Below, one piece after another: positions 17,730-24,898 of a DNA stretch of 64,000 bases (its first letter is position 1; every line of letters starts with the position of its first letter). Source of the DNA: Pseudobutyrivibrio ruminis CF1b (GTDB lineage Bacteria; Bacillota; Clostridia; Lachnospirales; Lachnospiraceae); assembly GCF_000424005.1 (NCBI RefSeq), contig NZ_AUJB01000008.1, forward strand, positions 1 to 64,000, read 5' to 3'. The position numbers and the translations under genes were made by a program. The notes beneath the pieces are model-generated. The model was given only the letters and a program-made list of their open reading frames with translations, was not told the origin of the DNA and ran no database searches.

Positions 17730-18596
17730 ATGTCATCAGAGAAAAGAAAAGAATTAATCATAGATATAATTATGGATGCCCTGTCAGGTTTATTCATAGG
17801 TATCGCACTTTACAATTTTGCAGCAGATGCAAAATTTCCATTGACAGGACTCACAGGTATCGCTATGATTTTCTATCAGTACTGGGGATGGAAAATCGGT
17901 ATTGCCACCATCATCATGAACATTCCACTTATTATCTGGGCCTACAAGGTTCTTGGTAAAAAGTTCCTTTTAAAGTCGTTTAAGACTATGGCTATTGGCA
18001 CAGTTATGATGGATTTTGTGGCACCGCTGGTGCCTAAGGTAGCTATTGGCAATATCTTTTTAAATGCCGTAGTAGTAGGTGTGTTTACAGGACTTGGTTA
18101 TGCCCTTGTATACATGCGCAATTCATCTACTGGTGGAGCGGACTTCATCATGATGATTATCAAGGCGAAGCATCCACATATGTCCCTTGGAAGAATTTTC
18201 TTCATCGTGGACACTGTAATTATTGTTATCGATACCATTGCATACGCTCATTCATTTGAGGCTCTTTGCTATGGTTTTGTAATAAGCTATATTGGTTCTC
18301 TTGTAGTTGATAAGGTAATGATTTCTGCCGATGCAGGTATGATGTGTATGATTGTTACCAACAAGGCTGAGGCCATCGCGGACGCTATCGATAAAGCTGT
18401 GGAGCGTGGTACCACAATTTTTACCGCAAAGGGCGGTTACAAGGGAGATGAGAGACAGGTGCTTATGTGTGCCTGCTCAGACAAGCAGATGTATCAGGTT
18501 AATCGTGTTGCAAAGAAGATTGATGTGGATGCATTTATTGTCATCATGGAATCTAAGGCCGTTTACGGCGAGGGGTTCAAGCGTTTTAAGGGTTAA
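17730..18596 (+). CDS. YitT-family membrane protein
   Basis: A 288-residue protein with five or six N-terminal membrane helices (the YitT/DUF161 domain, residues about 15-200) and a soluble C-terminal DUF2179 domain ending RVAKKIDVDAFIVIMESKAVYGEGFKRF, a hallmark of the family. The role of YitT proteins is unclear; transport has been suggested for relatives. The start follows AAGGGGGAAG. It lies between pepT and udk with gaps of 24 and 18 bases, so co-transcription is likely. Confidence 0.9.
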   Translation: MSSEKRKELIIDIIMDALSGLFIGIALYNFAADAKFPLTGLTGIAMIFYQYWGWKIGIATIIMNIPLIIWAYKVLGKKFLLKSFKTMAIGTVMMDFVAPLVPKVAIGNIFLNAVVVGVFTGLGYALVYMRNSSTGGADFIMMIIKAKHPHMSLGRIFFIVDTVIIVIDTIAYAHSFEALCYGFVISYIGSLVVDKVMISADAGMMCMIVTNKAEAIADAIDKAVERGTTIFTAKGGYKGDERQVLMCACSDKQMYQVNRVAKKIDVDAFIVIMESKAVYGEGFKRFKG

Positions 18597-18614
18597 AAGT
18601 AATAAGGAGTATTT

Positions 18615-19241
18615 ATGTCAGAGAAAATTTGCGTTCTTGGTGTAGCAGGAGGTTCTGCTTCAGGCAAGACTACAATCATCAACAAGTTACAGGACTTTTT
18701 TGGAGAGGATATTGCAGTAATCAGTCATGATGCTTACTACAAGGCTCATCCAGAGATGTCTTTCGAAGAGCGTAGCCAGCTTAACTACGACCACCCAGAT
18801 TCATTTGAATCTGACAGAATGGCAGAGGATGTTAGAAAGCTTATCAAGGGTTATGCCATCGATATGCCTGTTTATGATTATGTAAATCACAACCGTTCAG
18901 CTGAAACTGTTCGTGTTGAGCCTAAGACTGTTATCGTTATGGAAGGTATCCTTATCCTTGAAAATAAGGAGCTCCGCGATTTGATGGATATTAAGATTTT
19001 CGTTGATACAGATGCTGACGAGCGTCTTATGCGTCGTATCCAGCGTGATATGATTGAGAGAGGACGTAGCATCGAGTCAATCATCGAGCAGTACTCAAAG
19101 ACAGTTAAGCCAATGCATGAAGAGTTTGTTGAGCCTTCAAAGAAGCATGCTGATATCATTATCCCACGTGGTGGTGAGAACGCAGCCGGCATTGAAATGC
19201 TTACAACATATATGACCAAGAAATTACACAGTGAGGATTAA
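18615..19241 (+). CDS. udk: Uridine kinase
   Basis: Pyrimidine salvage kinase of 208 residues (UMP and CMP from uridine and cytidine). Walker A is GGSASGKTT (residues 11-19). The pattern NYDHPDSFE, MPVYDYVNHNR and VIVMEGILIL are conserved in Udk. TAAGGAG precedes the ATG. It is the last gene before a terminator, probably the end of the 15.5-19.2 kb operon. Confidence 0.96.
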   Translation: MSEKICVLGVAGGSASGKTTIINKLQDFFGEDIAVISHDAYYKAHPEMSFEERSQLNYDHPDSFESDRMAEDVRKLIKGYAIDMPVYDYVNHNRSAETVRVEPKTVIVMEGILILENKELRDLMDIKIFVDTDADERLMRRIQRDMIERGRSIESIIEQYSKTVKPMHEEFVEPSKKHADIIIPRGGENAAGIEMLTTYMTKKLHSED

Positions 19242-19273
19242 TCCTCATTTGTCTTGTGCAAAGTGCTTTTTAC

Positions 19274-19325
19274 GCCACAGTGGATTTTGTCTATTTAGGA
19301 AAAAATCCCTGTGGCTTTTTTGTTT
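19274..19325 (+). terminator. Intrinsic terminator after udk
   Basis: A long stem GCCACAGTGGATTTT / AAAATCCCTGTGGC with one bulge, followed by TTTTTTGTTTT. It separates the salvage operon from the Ni/Fe-S operon that starts at 19439. Between the two, TTGACA occurs at 19374 and 19394, but no well-spaced -10 is convincing. Confidence 0.85.
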
Positions 19326-19438
19326 TCCTTTATTTGTGGAATACTTCTATGCTAGAATTGAATAGCAATAATTGACAAAAATTTATCAATCTTTGACAGT
19401 TATTGAATTGTGGTAATTAAAGGGAGAAATAATTAAAG

Positions 19439-20203
19439 ATGGAAAAGAAGCCTATAGTGTTGGCTGTTGCTGGTAAAGGTGGAGTAGGTAAGACTTCACT
19501 TGCGTCGGTGATGGTCAAGTTGTTAGTGGAAGCTTATCCAGACAAAAAAATCTTAGCAATCGATGCGGACCCAGCTGTTGGTTTGTCCACAGCACTTGGC
19601 GTGGAGCCAGAGCTTACTCTTGATGATATCAGGAAGGAAGCTGTGGAGGCGGCTGAGAATGGGGATGCCAAGGCCACTGTTGAGGTACTTGGTGAAGCCA
19701 GATATCGCATTTTCGATGCTATGGTTGAGATGGATGGCTTTTCTTTTATTGCAATCGGACGTCCTGAGGCTGCAGGCTGCTATTGCAAAATCAACACATA
19801 TCTTAAAGAGGTCATCGCTCAGGTGGCCGACAATTTCGATTATATCGTTATAGACGGCGAGGCTGGTATCGAGCAGATCAATCGCCGTGTCATGGAAAAG
19901 GTTACACACCTTGTTCTTATTACCGATTCTAGTAAGAAGGGCTGTGGAGTAGTTAAGACAATCAAAGAAGTGGCAGACAACCTTGTTATGTACGACGAAA
20001 TCGGAGTAGTTGTAAATCGTGTTCCATCCGAGGACGTTTTACAGTACATGGATTTGGGAGATATTCCACTTTTGGGTTGGATTCCAGCAGATGCCAATCT
20101 TACAGAGCGCGATCTAAAAGGAGAATCTGTCTTTTACATTCCGGGAGAAGCACCAATCGTAGAGGGCCTGCGTAGCTCTCTTAAGAAGATGGGTGTTTTA
20201 TAA
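19439..20203 (+). CDS. CooC-like nickel-insertion ATPase
   Basis: ParA/MinD-type ATPase of 254 residues closest to CooC, the ATPase that loads nickel into carbon monoxide dehydrogenase. The deviant Walker A is AGKGGVGKTS (residues 11-20), followed by AIDADP. The segment GRPEAAGCYC places a CXC pair at C114 and C116, where CooC dimers bind nickel. YIVIDGEAGIEQINRR is the switch II region of CooC. It opens a run of genes on one strand to 28156 that includes a HypA-like chaperone and an acetyl-CoA-synthase-like protein, but no CO dehydrogenase is present in the window. So it probably matures some nickel or Fe-S protein of this operon; the target is unknown. Confidence 0.85.
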   Translation: MEKKPIVLAVAGKGGVGKTSLASVMVKLLVEAYPDKKILAIDADPAVGLSTALGVEPELTLDDIRKEAVEAAENGDAKATVEVLGEARYRIFDAMVEMDGFSFIAIGRPEAAGCYCKINTYLKEVIAQVADNFDYIVIDGEAGIEQINRRVMEKVTHLVLITDSSKKGCGVVKTIKEVADNLVMYDEIGVVVNRVPSEDVLQYMDLGDIPLLGWIPADANLTERDLKGESVFYIPGEAPIVEGLRSSLKKMGVL

Positions 20204-20216
20204 AATTTTTAAATGA

Positions 20217-20302
20217 GCTGGTAGCTATCAATCTCTAAGTGTTGCACAGCGAGACGTGTTAGTCGAGCGGAGCAATATCTTAGGATTGAGAGCGTAACCA
20301 GC
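20217..20302 (+). repeat. 86-bp imperfect palindrome between the CooC-like and dehydratase-like genes
   Basis: Outer arms GCTGGT (20217-20222) and ACCAGC (20297-20302); inner arms TCAATC/GATTGA, CTAAG/CTTAG and GTTGC/GCAA. The loop is about 26 bases and ends in GTTAGTCGAGCGG. The whole would fold into one long imperfect hairpin in RNA or a cruciform. There is no T run, so it is not a simple terminator. It looks like an interspersed repeat or an mRNA processing/stability element inside the operon. Confidence 0.65.
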
Positions 20303-20324
20303 GGAGTAGGGAGAATTGAATATT

Positions 20325-21512
20325 ATGAAGGATTTAAAGCATTTATACTACTTTGAAAACCTTCTAATGGACGCTGATAATGATCTGGTTAGACAGGCCC
20401 AGGCTGAGGGCCGTGTCTGCGTTGGTTCAGTTTGTTATCAGATTCCAGAAGTGTTGATGAACTTAGGTAATGCTTTCACTGTAAGACTTCGTGCGCCACG
20501 TACAGGTTCCATGGAAATGGGAACCTATTACCTGACCAGTCTTTTATGTGAATATTCCAGAGCATTGCTTGAGCGTGCCATTGAAGGCGGATATCAGTTT
20601 TTAGATTGCCTTATGGCACCAGACGGATGCACCATGATCAACCGCTGCGTTGAGAACATGGAGCTCCTTAAGATGAATGACAAGGAGCATTTCTTCTACC
20701 AGTACCTAGAGGTTCCAATGAAGGCTGATGAAAATGGATTAAACCTCTATGTTGGACAGTGCAGAAGCAAAATCCTTGAACCTTTAAATGAAAAATTTGG
20801 TGTTGATATAAGTGATGAAGCTCTTAGAAAGGCAGTGGAGGAACACAACAAAATCTGCCGTCTTATCACAGAGCTTGGAAACTTCCGTAAGGAAGAGAAG
20901 CCTCGTATCACAGGATACGAGTTCCACATTATTACAATGTGTACTTATGTGTGCCCTCACGACTTACTTATTGAGAAGCTTGAGGAGACACTTGAGGAAG
21001 TCAAGAATCGTCAGCCAGACGAGAAGTGGCCATTTAGAGCAAGAGTCGCTGTGGTTGGTTCAGAGATTGACGATATTGATATGATTAAGCTTGTTGAGGA
21101 TTCAGGAGCTTATGTATGCGCAGACCGTTTCTGCTTCGGTTCATTGCCGGGACGAGAGGAGATTATCCTTAATGATGAGGAGGATGTTCTTACTCAAATT
21201 TGCCGCCATTATATGATGAGCTGCATGTGCCCACGTCATATGGACACACCTAAGATGAACCGCAGACGTGAATACGTGGACGAAATCGCGCGAGAATACA
21301 AGGCAGATGGAATCATCTATGAGCAGATGAAATTCTGCGACCCATGGGCATATGAGAGAATGGTGGGAAGTCATGTTTTACGCGACGAATATGGTTATCC
21401 AGTTCTCACTATCGACCGTCCATACGCAGTAGGAAATTCCGGACAGTTACGCACCCGTGTACAGGCCTTCGTGGAGAGTATCGAAATCAAAAAAATCCAG
21501 AGGGAGGTGTGA
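20325..21512 (+). CDS. 2-hydroxyacyl-CoA dehydratase-family protein, subunit 1
   Basis: A 395-residue protein of the HgdB/BcrB (PF06050) family, whose members hold [4Fe-4S] or double-cubane [8Fe-9S] clusters and perform low-potential reductions or dehydrations driven by ATP. Cysteines that could hold a cluster include VCVGSVC near 32-37, DCLMAPDGC near 95-102, the MCTYVCPHD segment, and EQMKFCDPWAYE, the classical family motif near the C-terminus. The ATG with AGGGAG upstream is preferred to a TTG nine bases before. It is followed at once by a 30-codon ORF and then a second family member, with the activator gene after that. No acyl-CoA pathway gene is near, so a dehydratase role is doubtful. 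Confidence 0.85.
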   Translation: MKDLKHLYYFENLLMDADNDLVRQAQAEGRVCVGSVCYQIPEVLMNLGNAFTVRLRAPRTGSMEMGTYYLTSLLCEYSRALLERAIEGGYQFLDCLMAPDGCTMINRCVENMELLKMNDKEHFFYQYLEVPMKADENGLNLYVGQCRSKILEPLNEKFGVDISDEALRKAVEEHNKICRLITELGNFRKEEKPRITGYEFHIITMCTYVCPHDLLIEKLEETLEEVKNRQPDEKWPFRARVAVVGSEIDDIDMIKLVEDSGAYVCADRFCFGSLPGREEIILNDEEDVLTQICRHYMMSCMCPRHMDTPKMNRRREYVDEIAREYKADGIIYEQMKFCDPWAYERMVGSHVLRDEYGYPVLTIDRPYAVGNSGQLRTRVQAFVESIEIKKIQREV

Positions 21513-21514
21513 TT

Positions 21515-21607
21515 ATGACGAAGTCAGAATCTACCATCACACCGACCGATGTGGCACTATTGCGGAAGCAATCGTGCCGATTCATTGTAAACGGAGGTAG
21601 AAAGTAA
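21515..21607 (+). CDS. Possible 30-residue peptide coupling the two dehydratase-like genes
   Basis: A short ORF starts 3 bases after the stop of the upstream gene behind a strong GGGAGGTG box and ends in TAATG, where its stop shares an A with the ATG of the next gene. The peptide starts MTKSESTITPTDVALL and ends IVNGGRK and resembles nothing I know. Its DNA also contains a hairpin (GGCAC-ATTGC / GCAAT-GTGCC, 21552-21577) and the ribosome site of the next gene. It may be a coupling leader or a real small protein, or it may be chance. Confidence 0.45.
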   Translation: MTKSESTITPTDVALLRKQSCRFIVNGGRK

Positions 21608-23157
21608 TGGGAAAAGCAGTCGGCAGCTCACAGCTTGGAAAGCTTTATAGTGGTGATAAAAAGGTTTTCAAGCATCGTGAATGGAGAGGAATTAAAGACA
21701 CTTGGTACGATTACACCAGATGGCTTGGAATCATGGCCATGCTGGGAAAGTTTATGCTTCATCCAAAGAATGTAAAGGGATTCTTTAGATATCGCTGGAT
21801 GCTCAATTATCTGGCTGTGCCAATGATGATTGACAAGCATTCAATGGGTCTTCGTGGCCCACAGCTTCGCATTTGTCGTGAGGAATACGATTTGGTTGCC
21901 TCAGACGTTGCAAAGCTTCTTACAAAGATCTTTTCTATGGATCAGAATCTTGGCGCAAAGCCTGAGAAGTCAAAGCATGTAGTCCTTATGGATGAAAATG
22001 AGATGACCAACATCATGTGTGGTTTCCCAAATCTTGAAGGACTTAGTTGGGAGACAGCAAGCTGTTATGTTTGCGTACTTCTTCAGGGAGATGCCATGAC
22101 ACATTATCTTGATGTAGTTCAGGAATGTGGTATGCCTGGTGATGTTTGCCCTATGCCGGCATCTGAGGCAGGTATCTGTATCGATGGAGATATGCCAATC
22201 TTTGGTAAGTGCGCTGTTCAGTGTAACACTACCTGTGATGGTTCTCTTATGGGAAATGGTGTTATTTCAAGAGCTCTTGAGCGTAATGGAATTCCAGTTC
22301 ATCAGCTTGCTACACCACTTCGTCATACTGAGCCAGGGGTACAGGACTACGCTGCACAGGAGGTTAGAAACGCTATTGCTTTCATCGAGGAGCAGACAGG
22401 AGAGAAGTTCGACTGGGATTACTACTTCGAGTGTGCAAAGCGAATCAACATCGGTGCACAGGAGTGTACAGAATGGCTTGAGCTTTCTAAGACAGATTAT
22501 CCACAGGTAATTGGAAACAACATTCTTCTTTACCGTGAGACAGAATACATGGCTATTGCTGGTAAGGTTTCAGCTTTTGCCAAGCTTGATAAAAAGATTA
22601 CAAAAATGGCTACAGAGGCCTACAAGAACAAGACAATGCTTGCAAAAGAGTACCGCCATCGTGCAGTAATCTGGGGCGTTCAGTCACAGTTCTATACAGA
22701 TTTTGTAGCATGGCTGTTAAATTGCTGGGGAATTCTTCCACTTTTTGATATGCTTACTATGGTCTCTCTTGATCCTATTTCAGAGGATGACAAAGAGCAG
22801 GCTATTTACGACATGGCTCACCAGTACGAGAACATGATTATGAGAAACCGTACCCATGGTGGTTACGAGGTTCTTCTTGATGATTTATGGCGTTACTGTG
22901 AGGAGTTCAATGCGGATATGGTAATCCTTTGGGAGCACATCGCCTGCAAGGCCCTTGATGGTATGCATGGCATGTTCGAGCAGCAGGCTCGTGAACACGG
23001 CATCAAGCTTGTTTGGGTAAACCACGATCTTTATGATCCACGCGTTATCCCACGCAAGAATCTTCGCCAGGATGTAAACCGCTACATGCGCTCAGTCCTT
23101 CGCGAGGAGCCACTTGACCCATCGTTAGAGGATTATGATGATACTAATTTATGGTAG
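21607..23157 (+). CDS. 2-hydroxyacyl-CoA dehydratase-family protein, subunit 2
   Basis: A 516-residue member of the HgdA/BcrC/double-cubane type family. The N-terminal 130 residues are an extension with basic and aromatic residues (WYDYTRWLGIMAMLGKF). Conserved parts are CAVQCNTTCDGSLMGNG (about residues 203-219) and VILWEHIACKALDGMHG (about 440-456). GGAGGTAG precedes the ATG. With the upstream protein it would form a heterodimer served by the ATPase encoded next. Compared with true dehydratases no CoA-transferase or acyl-CoA dehydrogenase lies nearby. A double-cubane reductase acting on a small molecule is an alternative; the substrate is unknown. Confidence 0.8.
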   Translation: MGKAVGSSQLGKLYSGDKKVFKHREWRGIKDTWYDYTRWLGIMAMLGKFMLHPKNVKGFFRYRWMLNYLAVPMMIDKHSMGLRGPQLRICREEYDLVASDVAKLLTKIFSMDQNLGAKPEKSKHVVLMDENEMTNIMCGFPNLEGLSWETASCYVCVLLQGDAMTHYLDVVQECGMPGDVCPMPASEAGICIDGDMPIFGKCAVQCNTTCDGSLMGNGVISRALERNGIPVHQLATPLRHTEPGVQDYAAQEVRNAIAFIEEQTGEKFDWDYYFECAKRINIGAQECTEWLELSKTDYPQVIGNNILLYRETEYMAIAGKVSAFAKLDKKITKMATEAYKNKTMLAKEYRHRAVIWGVQSQFYTDFVAWLLNCWGILPLFDMLTMVSLDPISEDDKEQAIYDMAHQYENMIMRNRTHGGYEVLLDDLWRYCEEFNADMVILWEHIACKALDGMHGMFEQQAREHGIKLVWVNHDLYDPRVIPRKNLRQDVNRYMRSVLREEPLDPSLEDYDDTNLW

Positions 23158-23169
23158 GAGAATAATAGT

Positions 23170-23958
23170 ATGAAATATTTTGGTGGATGTGATTCCGGCT
23201 CTACATACACAAAGTGTGTAATCATTGATGAGACCGGTAAGATGGTAGCTGATGTGACTCTCAAAAGCCGCATCAATGCAGTGCTCTCATGCCAGGATGC
23301 CCTTGATCAGGCGGTGGCTCAGGTTCCAGAGCTTAATAGCGCTGAGGATTTAACATATCTTGTAGGTACAGGATACGGCCGTAACAAGGTACCATTTGCA
23401 GATGAGAACATTTCAGAGATTAGCTGTCATGCCATGGGTGTGCACGTTGCAGACCCTGAGGTAAAGGCTATAATCGATATCGGTGGTCAGGACGTTAAGG
23501 GTATCGCTGTTGATACAGACGGTACAGTTCTTAACTTCGCCATGAATGATAAATGTGCAGCAGGTACAGGCCGTTTCTTCGAGGCAATGGCCAGAGCATT
23601 TGAGATGGATTTGGACGAGTTCTCAAATCTTTCTCTCAAGGCTAAAAACGTTATTCCAATCACTGCTCAGTGTACAGTATTCGCTGAGTCAGAGGTTATC
23701 TCACTTGTTGGTGAGGGTAAGCCTATGGATGAAATTGCTGCAGGTATCGAGCTTTCAGTTGCAAAGCGCTGCTTCGTAATGTCGAAGAAGGCTGGCGCTG
23801 TTGATAAGATTACACTTACAGGTGGCTGCGCAAAGAATGCGGGGCTTAAGGCTGCAATTGAGCAGGTTCTCAAGCTCAAAGTCATCGAGCTTCCAATTGA
23901 TCCACAGCTTATGGGAGCACTTGGAGCCGCTGAGTTTGCACGACAGAAAGGAATGTAG
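23170..23958 (+). CDS. Dehydratase activator ATPase (HgdC-like ASKHA protein)
   Basis: A 262-residue ASKHA ATPase of the BadF/HgdC family. These homodimers hold one [4Fe-4S] cluster between subunits and inject electrons into dehydratase or double-cubane proteins using ATP. Phosphate loops are GGCDSGSTYTKC (residues 5-16) and DIGGQDVKG (103-111). The cluster cysteines are C129 in NDKCAAGTGRF and C168 in TAQCTVFAESE, both conserved. The gene lies 12 bases after its presumed partner. Assignment of the family is firm; the role follows from the neighbours. Confidence 0.93.
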   Translation: MKYFGGCDSGSTYTKCVIIDETGKMVADVTLKSRINAVLSCQDALDQAVAQVPELNSAEDLTYLVGTGYGRNKVPFADENISEISCHAMGVHVADPEVKAIIDIGGQDVKGIAVDTDGTVLNFAMNDKCAAGTGRFFEAMARAFEMDLDEFSNLSLKAKNVIPITAQCTVFAESEVISLVGEGKPMDEIAAGIELSVAKRCFVMSKKAGAVDKITLTGGCAKNAGLKAAIEQVLKLKVIELPIDPQLMGALGAAEFARQKGM

Positions 23959-23960
23959 TT

Positions 23961-24006
23961 AGCCTTCCCCTTGAGGGGAAGGTGGCCTGAAAGGCCGGAT
24001 GAGGTG
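23961..24006 (+). repeat. Twin-hairpin repeat element upstream of the small membrane gene
   Basis: Two perfect hairpins in a row: CCTTCCCC-TTGA-GGGGAAGG (23963-23982) and GGCCT-GAA-AGGCC (23984-23996), followed by GGATGAGGTG. This resembles an interspersed repeat that I associate with many Clostridia genomes. Its GAGGTG end would serve as the ribosome site of the next small gene. Confidence 0.6.
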
Positions 24007-24012
24007 TTAATT

Positions 24013-24171
24013 ATGTTAAAAGTTTTATTAATTATTGCAATAGTTTTCATCTGCTTATTCGTATTATCGCTGATTGTATATTTCTTCAATTTGGATATGA
24101 AGCTTACAAGCGCTATTCAGCCATTACTTGCTAAGCACTACGACAAGATAAAGAGAGATAGAAAGATATAA
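24013..24171 (+). CDS. 52-residue single-pass membrane peptide
   Basis: Residues 2-26 form one very hydrophobic helix (LKVLLIIAIVFICLFVLSLIVYFF) broken here by one residue only, and the remainder is a basic cytosolic tail ending HYDKIKRDRKI. GAGGTG lies 7-12 bases before the ATG. Its conserved place between the activator ATPase and the ACS-like gene, 3 bases from the latter, suggests that it anchors or joins the complex. There is no known family that I can name. Confidence 0.65.
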   Translation: MLKVLLIIAIVFICLFVLSLIVYFFNLDMKLTSAIQPLLAKHYDKIKRDRKI

Positions 24172-24174
24172 TCA

Positions 24175-24894
24175 ATGAAGCTATATGATGAGACTATAAA
24201 GTGCATTATGTCTTCACTGGATGGGGCACCATTAAAGCAGCTTGATATCGCAAATGCGAATTGGGCTGACGCTGGTGACCACAATCTTATCCTTAGAGCA
24301 GACATGGCTTATGAGCTTGGTGGCGGTACCTGTCCAGCAGTTAGTGCAATGGGCGTCACAGCAAGCACAGAGCTTGTCTCAGCTGATGAGGTTTATCTTC
24401 TTGGTCCTGATTTGTCAGAGATTAAAGAAGACCAGCCTTATGCCAGAATTGCTCTAGTAAGGGTGGCAGAGGATAGCCTTGGGGATGGCAATGTACTTTA
24501 TAATGCTATTAGAAAAATCGAATATGTGAGATATCACATTAATCCAGAGGGGTACATGACTCGTATCTCTGCATCAAATGGCAGGGAGCCGGTTAGAGTC
24601 AGCAGGGAGGCCATTGATAAAGGTCTTGGCTTTGCCCAGGTAGGTAAGCTTTTCCTGGATAAATATCATGAAAATAAAAATATTGAAGCTGTAAAGCTCA
24701 TATTTATAACTCAGCCAGATTTTGATTACAAAGCATTGGCTGAGAATTCACGTCATCTTGAGGAGATCACTGGCACAATCGATCATATCTTCAAGAACGT
24801 GACAATGGACTGCGGAAGCTGTTCATTACAGCAGATTTGTGACGAAGTTGAGGGTCTTCGTGAGCTGCATTTTAAAGAAAGAAAGGGAGTATAA
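24175..24894 (+). CDS. Acetyl-CoA-synthase-like protein lacking most of the A-cluster domain
   Basis: A 239-residue protein that resembles the middle domain of the acetyl-CoA synthase subunit (AcsB/CdhC). The LLGPDLSE segment, the IRKIEYVRYHINPEGYM stretch, and REPVRVSREAIDKGLGFAQVGKLFLDKYHE correspond to the GPD..., IHH-INYA-GIMHIGQRD and RISKKAVE-GF-LKHIG-ILHAKY parts of AcsB as I recall them. It stops where the A-cluster domain should begin, keeping only C213-X2-C216-X5-C222 (MDCGSCSLQQICDEVEG). The later A-cluster cysteines are absent, so it cannot be a normal acetyl-CoA synthase. Neighbouring CooC- and HypA-like genes fit a nickel link. The homology is judged by eye. Confidence 0.65.
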   Translation: MKLYDETIKCIMSSLDGAPLKQLDIANANWADAGDHNLILRADMAYELGGGTCPAVSAMGVTASTELVSADEVYLLGPDLSEIKEDQPYARIALVRVAEDSLGDGNVLYNAIRKIEYVRYHINPEGYMTRISASNGREPVRVSREAIDKGLGFAQVGKLFLDKYHENKNIEAVKLIFITQPDFDYKALAENSRHLEEITGTIDHIFKNVTMDCGSCSLQQICDEVEGLRELHFKERKGV

Positions 24895-24898
24895 GGAA

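Noticed and set aside
20325-23157. Glutamate fermentation (2-hydroxyglutaryl-CoA dehydratase) genes
   Set aside because: No CoA transferase, 2-hydroxyglutarate dehydrogenase or glutaconyl-CoA decarboxylase is adjacent, and CooC/HypA/ACS-like neighbours point elsewhere.
24839-24898. GTG start giving the large oxidoreductase 20 more residues
   Set aside because: It lies inside the ACS-like gene; the ATG at 24899 has a ribosome site and a sensible protein start.
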